64,000 nucleotides of DNA from Flavobacterium pectinovorum. Its GTDB lineage: Bacteria; Bacteroidota; Bacteroidia; Flavobacteriales; Flavobacteriaceae. The translations under genes were made by a program, and so were the position numbers. Numbering within the stretch: position 1 is the stretch's first letter; each line of letters opens with the position of its first letter. Shown here piece by piece: positions 27,067 through 36,650 of this stretch. The notes under the pieces were generated by a model. That model ran no database searches. It worked only from the letters and a program-made list of their open reading frames with translations, and had not been told where the DNA came from. Where the stretch lies: positions 200,424 to 264,423 of the forward strand of contig NZ_RCZH01000002.1 of NCBI RefSeq assembly GCF_006438875.1. The letters run 5' to 3'.

Positions 27067-27894
27067 TTACGAACCTGGAAATACAAAAGCAACCACAGCT
27101 CTTAATCCCCAGTCAGGTTTAATTTCATGAGGCCCTACGATAGGTATTAGAGGCATCACAGCAAATTGAACCACTTGATCTCCTAATTTCGTAACCGCTC
27201 CTATTGAAGGATTTAAGGAAATCAAAGTTGTATTTGCTTCCCAATTTTGAGTTATTTCAGCATTTACCCCTAAACTGGCTCCGCTTTTGTAACTGTGCGA
27301 AAGAAAGATTTGTGTATAAAAACTATTAAAATCAGAACGATTTTCATTTCCGGCGACAGACCATATTTGGTTGGCTAAGAAACCCAGAGAAAGTCCTTTG
27401 CCCTGATGCATGACCAACACACTTGGTCCTACTCCAAATTTTTCTGTCCCTAAAAATTTATCTGTAGCAGTTGGTACCAAAAAAGCAGGTCCGAATCCGA
27501 AAATAATTCCCTTTGTTTTAGGTGCAAAAAAAGCAGTTACAGTAGCGTCGCTTAGTCCAAATTGATGCGTGTTTTCGCCCGTAATATCTCTTTGATCTAC
27601 AACCGGAAGGATGTAACGCGTTATTAAATTTAGATTATCACTTAATTTAAACGGAACTACAGGCTGTATATTTATCGTATACTTTGATCCGTTGTAAGGA
27701 CCAATACCATAACTAAGATTATTTTGTAAAGGCACACTTATAAGGCTGGCCACCGGGTTTGCCAGTTTATCTGCCAATTCCTGAGCACTCGCGCCTGCTT
27801 TTGAGTCTTCTTGTGCAGAAGCCACAAAATATAAAAGAAAAAAAGCTGTATTAAAAAATAACTTGATAGCAGTAGAAGACCTTGTAAGTTTCAT
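27067..27894 (-). CDS. Outer-membrane channel-like protein
   Basis: A 275-aa protein with a signal peptide ending ASAQ and a porin-like pattern of strands (LSYGIGPYNGSKYTINIQPVVPF, GIIFGFGPAFLVPT, SLGFLANQIWSVAG). Homologues are often labelled transporter or, wrongly, neuromedin U. Likely a beta-barrel for the substrate of the cluster. It is 34 bp upstream of the DUF1254 genes. Confidence 0.7.
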   Translation of the reverse strand: MKLTRSSTAIKLFFNTAFFLLYFVASAQEDSKAGASAQELADKLANPVASLISVPLQNNLSYGIGPYNGSKYTINIQPVVPFKLSDNLNLITRYILPVVDQRDITGENTHQFGLSDATVTAFFAPKTKGIIFGFGPAFLVPTATDKFLGTEKFGVGPSVLVMHQGKGLSLGFLANQIWSVAGNENRSDFNSFYTQIFLSHSYKSGASLGVNAEITQNWEANTTLISLNPSIGAVTKLGDQVVQFAVMPLIPIVGPHEIKPDWGLRAVVAFVFPGS

Positions 27895-27931
27895 AATCGT
27901 TTGATTTAAAAATTTGTAATCGCTTCAAAAA

Positions 27932-27969
27932 TTAAAATGAAACAGCTTTCAAAAACTGTTTCATTTTAA
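27932..27969 (-). promoter_or_regulatory. Hairpin with GTTTCATTTT half-sites between HAD and channel genes
   Basis: A 14-bp stem, CTGTTTCATTTTAA paired with its complement, 10-nt loop. It can end or attenuate transcription after the HAD gene. The arms carry the same GTTTCATTTT core as two palindromes upstream of the sulfatase gene (30965 and 31016), so it may also be an operator. Confidence 0.55.
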
Positions 27970-27987
27970 GCTTTTATTCGAATCAGA

Positions 27988-29001
27988 TTATTTGTCCGGG
28001 AATATTTTTTTCCAATCGTCTTTAATACTAATTACATGATAATTATATTTAGCAGCAGTATTTAAGGATAAATTATCTTTTTCCTGATAACTGTATTCTC
28101 TGGCAGCATCATCGTGGTTGACAATCATTTGAAATGAAGGATATTTACTTCCCTGAGAATATCTTAGCATGGCAAGATCGCCAGCTCCACCTTCGTTTCC
28201 ACAGGCAAAAACAGGACGTTGACCAATGTGCAATTGTATACCCACAGGTTTTCCTTCCTTATCATTTAAAAGATCCAAAGCAGGTTCTCTTTGAATACTA
28301 TTTGTAGCATCATCAAATTTGTATTTAAAAGAAGTTCCTACAACCTGATCTTTTGGAATACCATAAAAATCAGCTGATACGGCACGAACTAATTCGATTG
28401 TTCCTCCGGTTACAATAAATGTTTTGAATCCGTTTGCACGTAAATAGTTCAATAATTCTAACTGTGGCTGGTATCTGATTTGTTTTATCGGAACATTTTT
28501 TCCCGGATATTTAGCTCCTGTAAAAAATTCTTTCGCGTCGGCTTCGAACTCATCTTCGGTCATACCGGTATGGGTTGCCGCAACCAATTCTATAAGAGCT
28601 TTCTCTCCTCCTGTTTCAAAATAAGTTTTGTCTTTTTCGACAACAGCCTTAAAAGGTTGCTTTTGAGCTAATTCTGGTTTAGCTTCAACCATTTTCTTTA
28701 CTCTGTAAAAAGCAAATAATTCCTGAACATAAGGTTTCTCAGCCCAAAGTGTTCCGTCGTTATCAAAAGTGGCAATTCTGTCTTCAACCGGAATAAAATC
28801 CGGGCCTCCTTTTTTGGTTACTTTAGTTACATAAGCAATAATTGCTTTTTTCAAATCACCATCATTCCAACTTGGCAGCGGATCTGAGGTTTTTACAAAA
28901 TTTATAGGGTCTGAAGTACGTGTAGTTGTAGTGCTATCAGCTTTATTAAACGAAACCAGCAAAAATAAAAATAAGGGCAATATATATATTTTCTTATACA
29001 T
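27988..29001 (-). CDS. Exported HAD-family phosphatase
   Basis: A 337-aa protein with an N-terminal signal (about 1-20). The HAD nucleophile motif is RIATFDNDGTLW, motif II is TFIVTGGT and the C-terminal motif is ACGNEGGAGDLAML. Export suggests it acts on a periplasmic phosphoester. HAD proteins of this type co-occur with DUF1254 and arylsulfatase genes in other bacteria as I recall. Confidence 0.85.
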   Translation of the reverse strand: MYKKIYILPLFLFLLVSFNKADSTTTTRTSDPINFVKTSDPLPSWNDGDLKKAIIAYVTKVTKKGGPDFIPVEDRIATFDNDGTLWAEKPYVQELFAFYRVKKMVEAKPELAQKQPFKAVVEKDKTYFETGGEKALIELVAATHTGMTEDEFEADAKEFFTGAKYPGKNVPIKQIRYQPQLELLNYLRANGFKTFIVTGGTIELVRAVSADFYGIPKDQVVGTSFKYKFDDATNSIQREPALDLLNDKEGKPVGIQLHIGQRPVFACGNEGGAGDLAMLRYSQGSKYPSFQMIVNHDDAAREYSYQEKDNLSLNTAAKYNYHVISIKDDWKKIFPDK

Positions 29002-29027
29002 GATATTGATTTTTTAAATTATTGAAA

Positions 29028-29054
29028 AGCTTGAGTTACGGGGTAACTCAAGCT
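29028..29054 (-). terminator. Terminator between sulfatase and HAD genes
   Basis: Perfect 12-bp stem (AGCTTGAGTTAC) with a 3-nt loop, followed by TTTTC on the minus strand. Confidence 0.75.
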
Positions 29055-29078
29055 ATCTTTTATTAATAAATTATATTT

Positions 29079-30734
29079 TTATTTTTTCTTAGAAGGCTCT
29101 GATGCTCCTTTAATTGCTTTTTTAAGTTTTATATCATCCAGTACCTCTTGCATGATTGTGTACGCAGAGAAACTTGGCGGAATAGAACGTGGTGGATAAT
29201 CTAAGAAAGTCATGGCAAATTTTACCACTTTATCCGTATTTCCATAGATTAACGGAATATGATTAAGCTGCCAGTCATAATAAGTATTAGAAGTAATATC
29301 AGCTCTTTCAAATGGATCTTGCATCAAATTGAATATTTTTTGCAATCTTAATTTTGTAAAAGGTTCTGCCCAAACAGCCAAAGTTCCTTCACGACGCTGC
29401 TCAGCATATACATATTTATAATCTCCATCACGCATTCCTACAAGCAATCCATCATCATCAGAATAATAAAATTCAGTTCTGGCGCTTTTTGGAGTAGTCC
29501 CTCTTAAAAATGCTGATTGATCATAACCATCCAGATGTACTTTATAGTTAATACCGTTTGCTTTATAACCTGTCAATAATTTTTTAGTCAAATCCGGCTC
29601 ACCTGCAATTGATGCTAATGTTGGCATCCAGTCATTATGAGACATCATCTCATTTGTAACGGTTCCCGGTTTAACAACTCCTGGCCAACGTATGATACAA
29701 GGTACACGGAAAGCTCCTTCCCAGTTGGTATCTTTCTCAGAACGGAAAGGTGTCATTGCTCCATCAGGCCAGCTGTTCATGTGTGGACCATTATCAGAAG
29801 AATATACTACGATAGTATTATCGGCAATTCCCATATCGTCCAATGATTTTAAGATTTCACCAACAGTAGCATCGTGTTCGATCATACCGTCAATATATTC
29901 ACTATCCCCATGTGTATATTTACCTCTGTGTTCTGGTCTGACATGTGTACGTAAATGCATACGGGTTGCATTGAACCATACAAAAAATGGTTTTCCTGCA
30001 GAATTTTGTCTTTTCATATAATCGATGGCAGCAGCAGATGTTTCATCATCTATAGTTTCCATTCTTTTTTTGGTAAGAGGACCTGTATCTTCAACTGTTT
30101 GTTTTCCAATTTTTCCAAAACGAGGATCTACTGTTGCATCATCCTTGTCTGTGGCTTTACATTTTAAAACTCCTCTTGGTCCAAATTTTGCTAAATATGC
30201 AGGATCTTTAGGATAATCCGGCAATTCTGGCTCTTCTTCGGCATTTAAGTGATATAGATTTCCAAAAAATTCATCAAAACCATTTACTGTTGGAAGGTTC
30301 TCGTTACGGTCACCAACGTGGTTTTTACCAAACTGACCTGTAGCATAACCTAAATTTTTCATAATACCTCCAATAGATGGGTCTAATTGACTCATACCCA
30401 TTGGTGCACCCGGATATCCTACTTTAGTCAAACCAGTACGAAGACCGTGTTGTCCTGTAAGTAATGCAGCACGTCCTGCTGTACAGCTTTGTTCTCCATA
30501 ATAATGTAAAAAACGCTCTCCTTCGTTCGCAAGTCTATCAATATTGGGAGTTGTGTACCCCATTAATCCATCGCTATACGCACTAATATTGCTTATACCA
30601 ATATCATCTCCCCAAATAATTAAAATATTGGGTTTTTTTGCGTTTTGGGCATCCATTTGTGTACTGGAAAGACCCGCTAATGCAAATAGTATTATCGCAT
30701 TCTTAAATCCACATTTAAATCTGATTTGTTTCAT
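29079..30734 (-). CDS. Secreted arylsulfatase
   Basis: A 551-aa type I sulfatase with a signal peptide ending MDAQ. Metal ligands are in WGDDIG, the formylglycine site is Cys84 in SCTAGRAALLTG (C-x-A-x-R variant of the usual C-x-P-x-R), and later motifs are YSSDNGPH and PFRSEKDTNWEGAFRVPCIIRWPG. It needs conversion of Cys84 by a formylglycine-generating enzyme or anSME, which is not in the window. It is first in the cluster, behind the palindromes. Confidence 0.93.
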   Translation of the reverse strand: MKQIRFKCGFKNAIILFALAGLSSTQMDAQNAKKPNILIIWGDDIGISNISAYSDGLMGYTTPNIDRLANEGERFLHYYGEQSCTAGRAALLTGQHGLRTGLTKVGYPGAPMGMSQLDPSIGGIMKNLGYATGQFGKNHVGDRNENLPTVNGFDEFFGNLYHLNAEEEPELPDYPKDPAYLAKFGPRGVLKCKATDKDDATVDPRFGKIGKQTVEDTGPLTKKRMETIDDETSAAAIDYMKRQNSAGKPFFVWFNATRMHLRTHVRPEHRGKYTHGDSEYIDGMIEHDATVGEILKSLDDMGIADNTIVVYSSDNGPHMNSWPDGAMTPFRSEKDTNWEGAFRVPCIIRWPGVVKPGTVTNEMMSHNDWMPTLASIAGEPDLTKKLLTGYKANGINYKVHLDGYDQSAFLRGTTPKSARTEFYYSDDDGLLVGMRDGDYKYVYAEQRREGTLAVWAEPFTKLRLQKIFNLMQDPFERADITSNTYYDWQLNHIPLIYGNTDKVVKFAMTFLDYPPRSIPPSFSAYTIMQEVLDDIKLKKAIKGASEPSKKK

Positions 30735-30964
30735 GATGATAAAATTTGTTAATAATTCTTTTTTGTTATTGGATTCATATACCTATAAAAGGCTTTTTAA
30801 TTTTTAGAAAAGGAAAATTTATTTCAAATTTTAATGGAATGTTTCAAATTTTAAACATCATTAATTGTAGGGAATTTGAAACAGGAATTTTCTTAACTTT
30901 TTTTTAAGTTTCTCAAAATTAGCTAATAAAAAAGTTAACAATCGTATTTATAGGGCTTGACATT

Positions 30965-30986
30965 GTTTCATTTTATAAAATGAAAC
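30965..30986. promoter_or_regulatory. Perfect 22-bp palindrome, copy 1 (candidate operator)
   Basis: Arm GTTTCATTTTA followed directly by its reverse complement. Identical to the copy at 31016-31037. Confidence 0.65.
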
Positions 30987-31015
30987 GTTAAAAATATTTT
31001 TTTTTGCTCCATGAT

Positions 31016-31037
31016 GTTTCATTTTATAAAATGAAAC
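31016..31037. promoter_or_regulatory. Perfect 22-bp palindrome, copy 2 (candidate operator)
   Basis: Identical to 30965-30986. The two centres are 51 bp apart, about five helical turns, which would place bound proteins on one face of the DNA. Confidence 0.65.
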
Positions 31038-31332
31038 ACTCAAAAATCATTTAATTAGGAAGTTAGATTTTGCGTTTTGTAAGAGAAAAAATAAAGTTCG
31101 AAGGATAAAACTTTAAATTATTAATCTATTTTTTAGGAAAAGCTATTAAAAAGCGAGCAGCATTTTGCCAAAAAAATGATTTTACATTTAATTTGGTTCT
31201 TTTTGAAAAAAAACTAAGGGTTTTTAGCTAAAATTAGCCTCAAAAATACTTGCTTATACGCCTTGATTCAGTATAAATATTTGTAGAAAAAGTAATTACA
31301 TTTTCCCTCAAATGTCAAAATTGAGCATAAAA

Positions 31333-31360
31333 AAAGCCATTCGACGTATCGAATGGCTTT
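31333..31360 (-). terminator. pyk terminator
   Basis: 12-bp perfect stem (AAAGCCATTCGA), CGTA/TACG loop and a T-run on the minus strand. Confidence 0.88.
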
Positions 31361-31383
31361 AGGGTAATCTTTAAAAAAGAAAA

Positions 31384-32814
31384 CTATTCTATTTCAGAAA
31401 CTCTCATGGTATTAACCATTCCTTTATCTTTAATTGGCATCGCTGCAAGGTTGATTAAATAATCTCCTTTTACAACAAATCCTTTTTCTCTTGCAATTTC
31501 ATTAACATCAGTTACAGTATCATCTGTACTTTCGTCTTTATCATAGAAGTATGATTTTACTCCCCATAACAAATTCAATTGTGTCAATATTCTTTTGTTT
31601 GATGTAAATACCAAAATATGTGCAGATGGTCTCCATGCAGAAATTTGGAAAGCTGTATAACCACTATTTGTTAAAGTACAAATTGCTTTTGCTTTAATTT
31701 CATTAGCTAATAAAGCCGCTTGGTGACAAACTGTTTTAGTGATAAAACGTTTTGTTTTGATTTGTGGCGTGTTTTGTGGAACATGAATTAATTCAGAATC
31801 CTCAACAGCCTCACAAATTTGTGTCATTTTTTGAATTACTTGTACCGGATAATTTCCAGTAGCAGTTTCTCCAGACAACATTACAGCATCAGCTCCATCC
31901 ATTACAGAGTTTGCAACGTCATTTACTTCAGCTCTTGTTGGAGTCAGACTTGTAATCATTGTCTCCATCATTTGTGTAGCAACGATAACCGGAATTCTAG
32001 CCGTTTTTGCTCTACGGATCAAATCTTTTTGTACCAATGGTACTTCGTGTGCAGGAAGTTCAACTCCTAAATCTCCACGTGCTACCATTAGACCGTCACA
32101 ATATGCTATAATTTTATCTATATTCTCAAGAGCTTCCGGCATTTCAATTTTAGCAATAATCGGAATTTTATATTCTGAATGCTTAGCGATCAATTCTTGT
32201 AAATCTTGTAAATCGCGTGGTGTTTTTACAAACGAAAGTGCGATCCAATCTACTTTTTGCTCAATAGCAAAAATTGCATCAGCAATATCTTTTTCAGTTA
32301 AAGCCGGTAAAGAAATTTTAGTATTTGGAAGATTAACCCCTTTTTTAGATTTTAATTCTCCACCCTGAATTACTTTAGCAACAACCTCTGTTTTTTTATC
32401 TGTAGAAATAATTTCGAAAATCAATTTACCGTCATCAAGCAAAATACGCTCTCCTGCGTTAACATCATTTGGGAAATTTTGATATTTCATGAACACTTTT
32501 TGAGCTGTTCCTATAATATCTTCAGCAGTTGTAAAAGTAATTATATCACCATCATTTACTACCGTTCCTTCTTCCATTACACCCACTCTAAGTTTTGGTC
32601 CCTGCAAATCTCCAAGGATTGCAGTTGTGTAACCAAACTCTTCGTTTAGACCTCTAATAATATTAATTTTATCCTTTACACCTTCGTAATCTGCATGCGA
32701 AAAATTGATTCTAAACACATTAACACCTGCATCGATCATATCCTTGATAATCTCTCTCGTACTACATGCAGGCCCAAGTGTAGCAACAATTTTGGTTTTC
32801 TTGTTTGTTAACAT
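31384..32814 (-). CDS. pyk: Pyruvate kinase
   Basis: A 476-aa glycolytic enzyme (PEP + ADP to pyruvate + ATP). Motifs: TLGPACSTREII at the N-terminus, FRINFSHA, LGDLQGPKLRVG, the K-containing active site IIAKIEMPEAL, MVARGDLGVELP and VMLSGETATGNYPV. The C-terminal allosteric domain is present. It starts 6 bp after the IPExxxVDY gene. Confidence 0.97.
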   Translation of the reverse strand: MLTNKKTKIVATLGPACSTREIIKDMIDAGVNVFRINFSHADYEGVKDKINIIRGLNEEFGYTTAILGDLQGPKLRVGVMEEGTVVNDGDIITFTTAEDIIGTAQKVFMKYQNFPNDVNAGERILLDDGKLIFEIISTDKKTEVVAKVIQGGELKSKKGVNLPNTKISLPALTEKDIADAIFAIEQKVDWIALSFVKTPRDLQDLQELIAKHSEYKIPIIAKIEMPEALENIDKIIAYCDGLMVARGDLGVELPAHEVPLVQKDLIRRAKTARIPVIVATQMMETMITSLTPTRAEVNDVANSVMDGADAVMLSGETATGNYPVQVIQKMTQICEAVEDSELIHVPQNTPQIKTKRFITKTVCHQAALLANEIKAKAICTLTNSGYTAFQISAWRPSAHILVFTSNKRILTQLNLLWGVKSYFYDKDESTDDTVTDVNEIAREKGFVVKGDYLINLAAMPIKDKGMVNTMRVSEIE

Positions 32815-32819
32815 TTTTT

Positions 32820-33308
32820 TTAAAAAATTAGATTGTTTTTTGATTTTATTTTGTTAGTATCTACAACATAAATTGCTGCAATACTTTCGATGGTATTTAA
32901 TTGTTGTTGAATTTCTGAAAAATCAATAGTCTCTTCACTATTTTCTATTTTCAGGAAAAAATCTACTTTTTTGAATTCAGGAAGTAAATGAATTGTTGTG
33001 GAGACCTCACTTGTCTCATTGGAAAACAAATCTTGAAGATCATTCTTACTCACAGAAATGATTTCATTTTTATTCTGAATTAAATTCCATGAAATAGCCT
33101 TCTCAGAATCATAATAATAAAATCTCGAAAAATTTGCCTCGCCTTCTTTAGTTTGAGCATGGATCTCGTTTTTGCTCTTACTTAAGTTTATCGGAAGGTT
33201 TTTATTGATAAAATAAGCCAATCTATAATCTTCTAAGGAAGTATGAATTGCCATTAAATAATAATCAATTTCGTCAAATTCGTCTAAATCCAATCTATGA
33301 ATAGCCAT
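32820..33308 (-). CDS. IPExxxVDY family protein
   Basis: A 162-aa protein from the ATG giving MAIHRLDLDEFDEIDYYL; the frame is open five codons further up. The N-terminal pattern and the C-terminal ESIAAIYVVDTNKIKSKNNLIF fit the Bacteroidota-specific family that lies between rnc and pyk. Cytoplasmic, function unknown. Confidence 0.88.
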   Translation of the reverse strand: MAIHRLDLDEFDEIDYYLMAIHTSLEDYRLAYFINKNLPINLSKSKNEIHAQTKEGEANFSRFYYYDSEKAISWNLIQNKNEIISVSKNDLQDLFSNETSEVSTTIHLLPEFKKVDFFLKIENSEETIDFSEIQQQLNTIESIAAIYVVDTNKIKSKNNLIF

Positions 33309-33433
33309 ATCATGAAAAATCAAGGTGTAAATATACCATTTCTATCGAAGCTTCAATAGTTCTGATGTGTATGTTTTTGTTAATTTATAAACGAAAACGT
33401 TATAGCTTTAAGAAAGTTACGATAAATTTGTCG

Positions 33434-34174
33434 TTATTTCTTATCTATTTTTTCCTGAAATGCAAAATAAGCTCTTTGTGATGCTTTTTCTTCTGCCTTC
33501 TTTTTTGAAGTTGCACGCGCTCTTGCGATTACTTTATCGTCTATACTTAATTTAACGCCAAATAAGCGTTGGCCATCTATACCATTATCTTCAAAAATAT
33601 CATAATGAAAGATTCTCTTCTCTTTCTGACACCATTCGATAACTAAACTTTTATAACTAATTACTTTTCCTTCCAGGCGTGCAATATCAACGTAAGGTGT
33701 AACAACTCTTTTTTGAATAAACTTTTCGCAAAATGAGTATCCTCGGTCTAAATAAATTGCTCCTATTAGTGACTCGAAAATATTACCATGAATATTTTCT
33801 CCAAAATGCTGAATTGGCACTTTGCTTTCTACAAACCGAACCAGATTTAAATCTTTACCTAATTCATTCAAATGTTCGCGACTCACAATCTTAGATCGCA
33901 TTTTAGTCAAGTAACCTTCGTCGCCATTTGGTGCTTTGTTAAAAAGATGTGCTGCTATTACAGCACTTAACATAGCGTCTCCTAAAAATTCCAATCGTTC
34001 GTAATTTATTGGATGTCCTGATTCGTCTAATTTATTTGAAGATCGATGCGTAAAAGCTTTCTTATAAAAATCGATATTAGCAGGCTGAAAACCAAGGATT
34101 TTCTGAATAGTGTCAAAAAAAATCCCGTCTTCTAGAGAACGGGATTTAGAAAATATTTTTTTGATAAAATTCAT
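33434..34174 (-). CDS. rnc: Ribonuclease III
   Basis: A 246-aa dsRNA endonuclease for rRNA processing. The signature ERLEFLGDAMLSAV is near residue 60, with the second acidic cluster NIFESLIGAIYLDRG near 130, and a dsRNA-binding domain at about 170-240 (ARARATSKKKAEEKASQRAYF). It starts 10 bp after fabF. Confidence 0.96.
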   Translation of the reverse strand: MNFIKKIFSKSRSLEDGIFFDTIQKILGFQPANIDFYKKAFTHRSSNKLDESGHPINYERLEFLGDAMLSAVIAAHLFNKAPNGDEGYLTKMRSKIVSREHLNELGKDLNLVRFVESKVPIQHFGENIHGNIFESLIGAIYLDRGYSFCEKFIQKRVVTPYVDIARLEGKVISYKSLVIEWCQKEKRIFHYDIFEDNGIDGQRLFGVKLSIDDKVIARARATSKKKAEEKASQRAYFAFQEKIDKK

Positions 34175-34183
34175 ATACAGAAA

Positions 34184-35437
34184 TTAGTCAACTAATTTTT
34201 TAAACAATACACATGCATTGTGTCCACCAAAACCAAAAGTGTTACTCATAGCAACATTTACTTCTCTTTTTTGAGGTTTGTTTAAGGTAAGATTCAATGA
34301 CGGATCAATGTTCTCGTCAACTACTGTATGATTAATAGTTGGAGGAACAAGACTGTGTTGCATTGCTAAAATTGAAGCAATTGCCTCAATAGCTCCGGCA
34401 GCACCAAGTAAGTGTCCTGTCATTGATTTTGTAGAGTTTATATTGATATTTTTTGCATGCTCACCAAAAACAGCACTAATCGCTTTTAATTCGGCAACAT
34501 CTCCTAACGGAGTAGAAGTTCCGTGAGTATTGATATGATCAACATCTTCAGGAGTCATTCCAGCATCTCTTAATGTATTTTTCATTACTGCAATAACACC
34601 AATTCCTTCCGGATGTGGTGCAGTTAAATGGTAAGCATCAGATGACATTCCGCCTCCACCAACTTCGCAATAAATTTTTGCTCCTCTTGCTTTTGCATGT
34701 TCGTATTCTTCAAGAACCAAAGCTCCTGCTCCTTCTCCTAAAACGAAACCGTCTCTGGTAGCGTCAAAAGGTCTTGAAGCCGTTTCCGGACTTTCGTTTC
34801 TTGTTGATAAAGCATGCATTGAGTTAAAACCTCCCATACCAGCAATGGTAATAGCAGCTTCTGAACCACCTGATACAATAACATCACACATTCCTAAACG
34901 AATGTAGTTGAAAGCATCAATTAATGCATTTGCAGAAGATGCACATGCAGAAACAGTAGTATAATTTGGTCCCATATAACCATTACGCATCGAAATGTGT
35001 GCTGGTGCAATATCGGCAATCATTTTAGGGATAAAAAATGGATTGAACTTAGGAGTTCCATCCCCTTTTGCATAATAAATTACTTCTTCCTGAAAAGTTT
35101 CTAAACCACCAATTCCTGCTCCCCAAATAACACCAACTCTTGTTTTGTCGATATTATCATTAGTAAGTCCAGCATCTTTAATAGCTTCATCACTTGCAGC
35201 AACAGCATATTGAGCGAATTTATCTAATCTACGAGATTCCTTACGATCCATGTAATCTTCAATATTGAAGTTTTTTACTTCGCAGGCAAATTTCGTTTTA
35301 TGCTTCTCTGTATCATAATACGTGATAGGAGCGGCTCCGCTAACCCCATTCACAAGTGCCTCCCAATAATCCTGGATATTATTCCCGATAGGAGTAAGAG
35401 CACCTAATCCTGTTACAACAACTCGCTTTAACGCCAT
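34184..35437 (-). CDS. fabF: 3-oxoacyl-ACP synthase II
   Basis: A 417-aa condensing enzyme of fatty acid elongation. Catalytic Cys near residue 165 in VSACASSANAL, His in NTHGTSTPLGD and His in KSMTGHLLGAAGA. Normal length, and the operon neighbour of acpP as usual. Confidence 0.97.
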   Translation of the reverse strand: MALKRVVVTGLGALTPIGNNIQDYWEALVNGVSGAAPITYYDTEKHKTKFACEVKNFNIEDYMDRKESRRLDKFAQYAVAASDEAIKDAGLTNDNIDKTRVGVIWGAGIGGLETFQEEVIYYAKGDGTPKFNPFFIPKMIADIAPAHISMRNGYMGPNYTTVSACASSANALIDAFNYIRLGMCDVIVSGGSEAAITIAGMGGFNSMHALSTRNESPETASRPFDATRDGFVLGEGAGALVLEEYEHAKARGAKIYCEVGGGGMSSDAYHLTAPHPEGIGVIAVMKNTLRDAGMTPEDVDHINTHGTSTPLGDVAELKAISAVFGEHAKNININSTKSMTGHLLGAAGAIEAIASILAMQHSLVPPTINHTVVDENIDPSLNLTLNKPQKREVNVAMSNTFGFGGHNACVLFKKLVD

Positions 35438-35578
35438 AAATATGTATTTTGTACTTTAAACAAATAAAACCCACGCTTTCTTAACTGTATTGTTTACTTA
35501 AGAGCCATGGGCATTACAATATAAATATATCTTTTTGATTGAAAATCAATCGAAATTTAAATTTTAAAAAAAATAATA

Positions 35579-35669
35579 ACACCCGATTCTTAAAAATTTC
35601 AAAAGTCAAAAATCTAATTCCAATTTGGAATTTGGAATTTCAAAAATTGGGATTTTTAGAAATCGGGTG
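35579..35669. repeat. Long imperfect hairpin between acpP and fabF
   Basis: ACCCGATT arms at the outer ends and AAAAATTTCAAAA / TTTCAAAAATT stretches inside fold into an extended stem of about 90 nt. AATTTGGAATTT-type units recur here and near 38045. It could cut back read-through from the abundant acpP transcript. Confidence 0.5.
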
Positions 35670-35677
35670 CGGTATTA

Positions 35678-35914
35678 TTATTTTTTAGCTTCTTCGATAT
35701 AAGAAATAGCTTGACCAACAGTAGCAATGTTTTCTGCTTGATCGTCTGGAATTTGAATATCAAATTCTTTTTCGAATTCCATAATAAGCTCAACAGTGTC
35801 TAATGAGTCAGCTCCTAAATCATTAGTGAAGCTTGCTTCTGTTACAACTTCGTTTTCGTCAACACCTAATTTGTCTACGATAATCGCTTTTACTCTTGAT
35901 GCAATGTCTGACAT
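35678..35914 (-). CDS. acpP: Acyl carrier protein
   Basis: A 78-aa acidic carrier protein. Ser37 in [12 protein letters not shown] carries phosphopantetheine. First gene of the fabF-rnc group. Confidence 0.97.
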   Translation of the reverse strand: MSDIASRVKAIIVDKLGVDENEVVTEASFTNDLGADSLDTVELIMEFEKEFDIQIPDDQAENIATVGQAISYIEEAKK

Positions 35915-35944
35915 AATCTTTAATTTTAGAATTTAATTTGTTGG

Positions 35945-35973
35945 CAAAAATAAAAAACTTTATTTTAAAACAA
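35945..35973 (-). promoter_or_regulatory. acpP promoter
   Basis: On the minus strand TTG (35971-35973), an 18-bp spacer and TATTTTTG (35945-35952) fit the Bacteroidota consensus, about 30 bp before the acpP ATG. Confidence 0.6.
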
Positions 35974-36089
35974 CTATTTAGTTTATAAATGTAACACTAA
36001 TTTATAAAATTAATTTCAAGAAAGACTTTTTAATACTATTTATTTTCGATTTTTATTCCGTTTTTTGCATTCTCAAACTAAATTTGATT

Positions 36090-36650
36090 ATGAAAAAAAT
36101 TATTGTTTTTGCCTCAGGATCAGGAACTAATGCTGAAAACATCATAAAATATTTTGCAAAAACCAAAATTGCCCGCGTCGTTTCGGTTTTTACAAATAAT
36201 GCTTCGGCAAAAGTTATCGAAAGAGCAAAAAATCATCAAATTCCAGTCGAAATCTTCTCAAAAACCGAACTTTTGGAACGAAATGTATTACAAAAAATAC
36301 AAGAAATCGACCCGGATCTGATAGTTCTTGCAGGTTTCTTATTGAAATTTCCCGAAAATATAATCGAGAAATATCCTAATAAAATAATCAACATTCATCC
36401 GGCGCTTTTACCAAATTACGGAGGTAAAGGAATGTATGGAATGCACATACACAGAGCTATAGTTAATAATAAAGAAAAAGAAACCGGAATTTCTATTCAT
36501 TTTGTAAATGAACATTATGATGAAGGCGGAATCATTTTTCAAAAAATCGTAACCCTTACAGACGAAGATACCGCAGAAACAGTGGCCGAAAAGATTCACG
36601 AACTGGAACAAAAGTATTTTCCGGAAATTATTTCAAGATTACTAGAATAA
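36090..36650 (+). CDS. purN: Phosphoribosylglycinamide formyltransferase
   Basis: A 186-aa enzyme of purine synthesis (GAR to formyl-GAR using formyl-THF). N-terminal FASGSGTNAENII binds phosphoribosyl; the catalytic region INIHPALLPNYGGKGMYGMHIHRA and the folate-site DEGGIIFQ are intact. Start taken at the ATG (36090), not the TTG two codons upstream. It diverges from acpP. Confidence 0.94.
   Translation: MKKIIVFASGSGTNAENIIKYFAKTKIARVVSVFTNNASAKVIERAKNHQIPVEIFSKTELLERNVLQKIQEIDPDLIVLAGFLLKFPENIIEKYPNKIINIHPALLPNYGGKGMYGMHIHRAIVNNKEKETGISIHFVNEHYDEGGIIFQKIVTLTDEDTAETVAEKIHELEQKYFPEIISRLLE

Larger units (their letters stand above)
30735..31383. other. 650-bp intergenic region upstream of the sulfatase gene
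   Basis: Very AT-rich with no credible gene. It holds repeated TTTCAAATTTTAA-like half-sites at about 30821-30860, a matching TTTGAAAC at about 30881-30890, two long palindromes at 30965 and 31016, and the pyk terminator. Confidence 0.6.

Noticed and set aside
29637..30216. Overlapping plus-strand frames inside the arylsulfatase gene
   Set aside because: They are antisense to a conserved enzyme with intact motifs.
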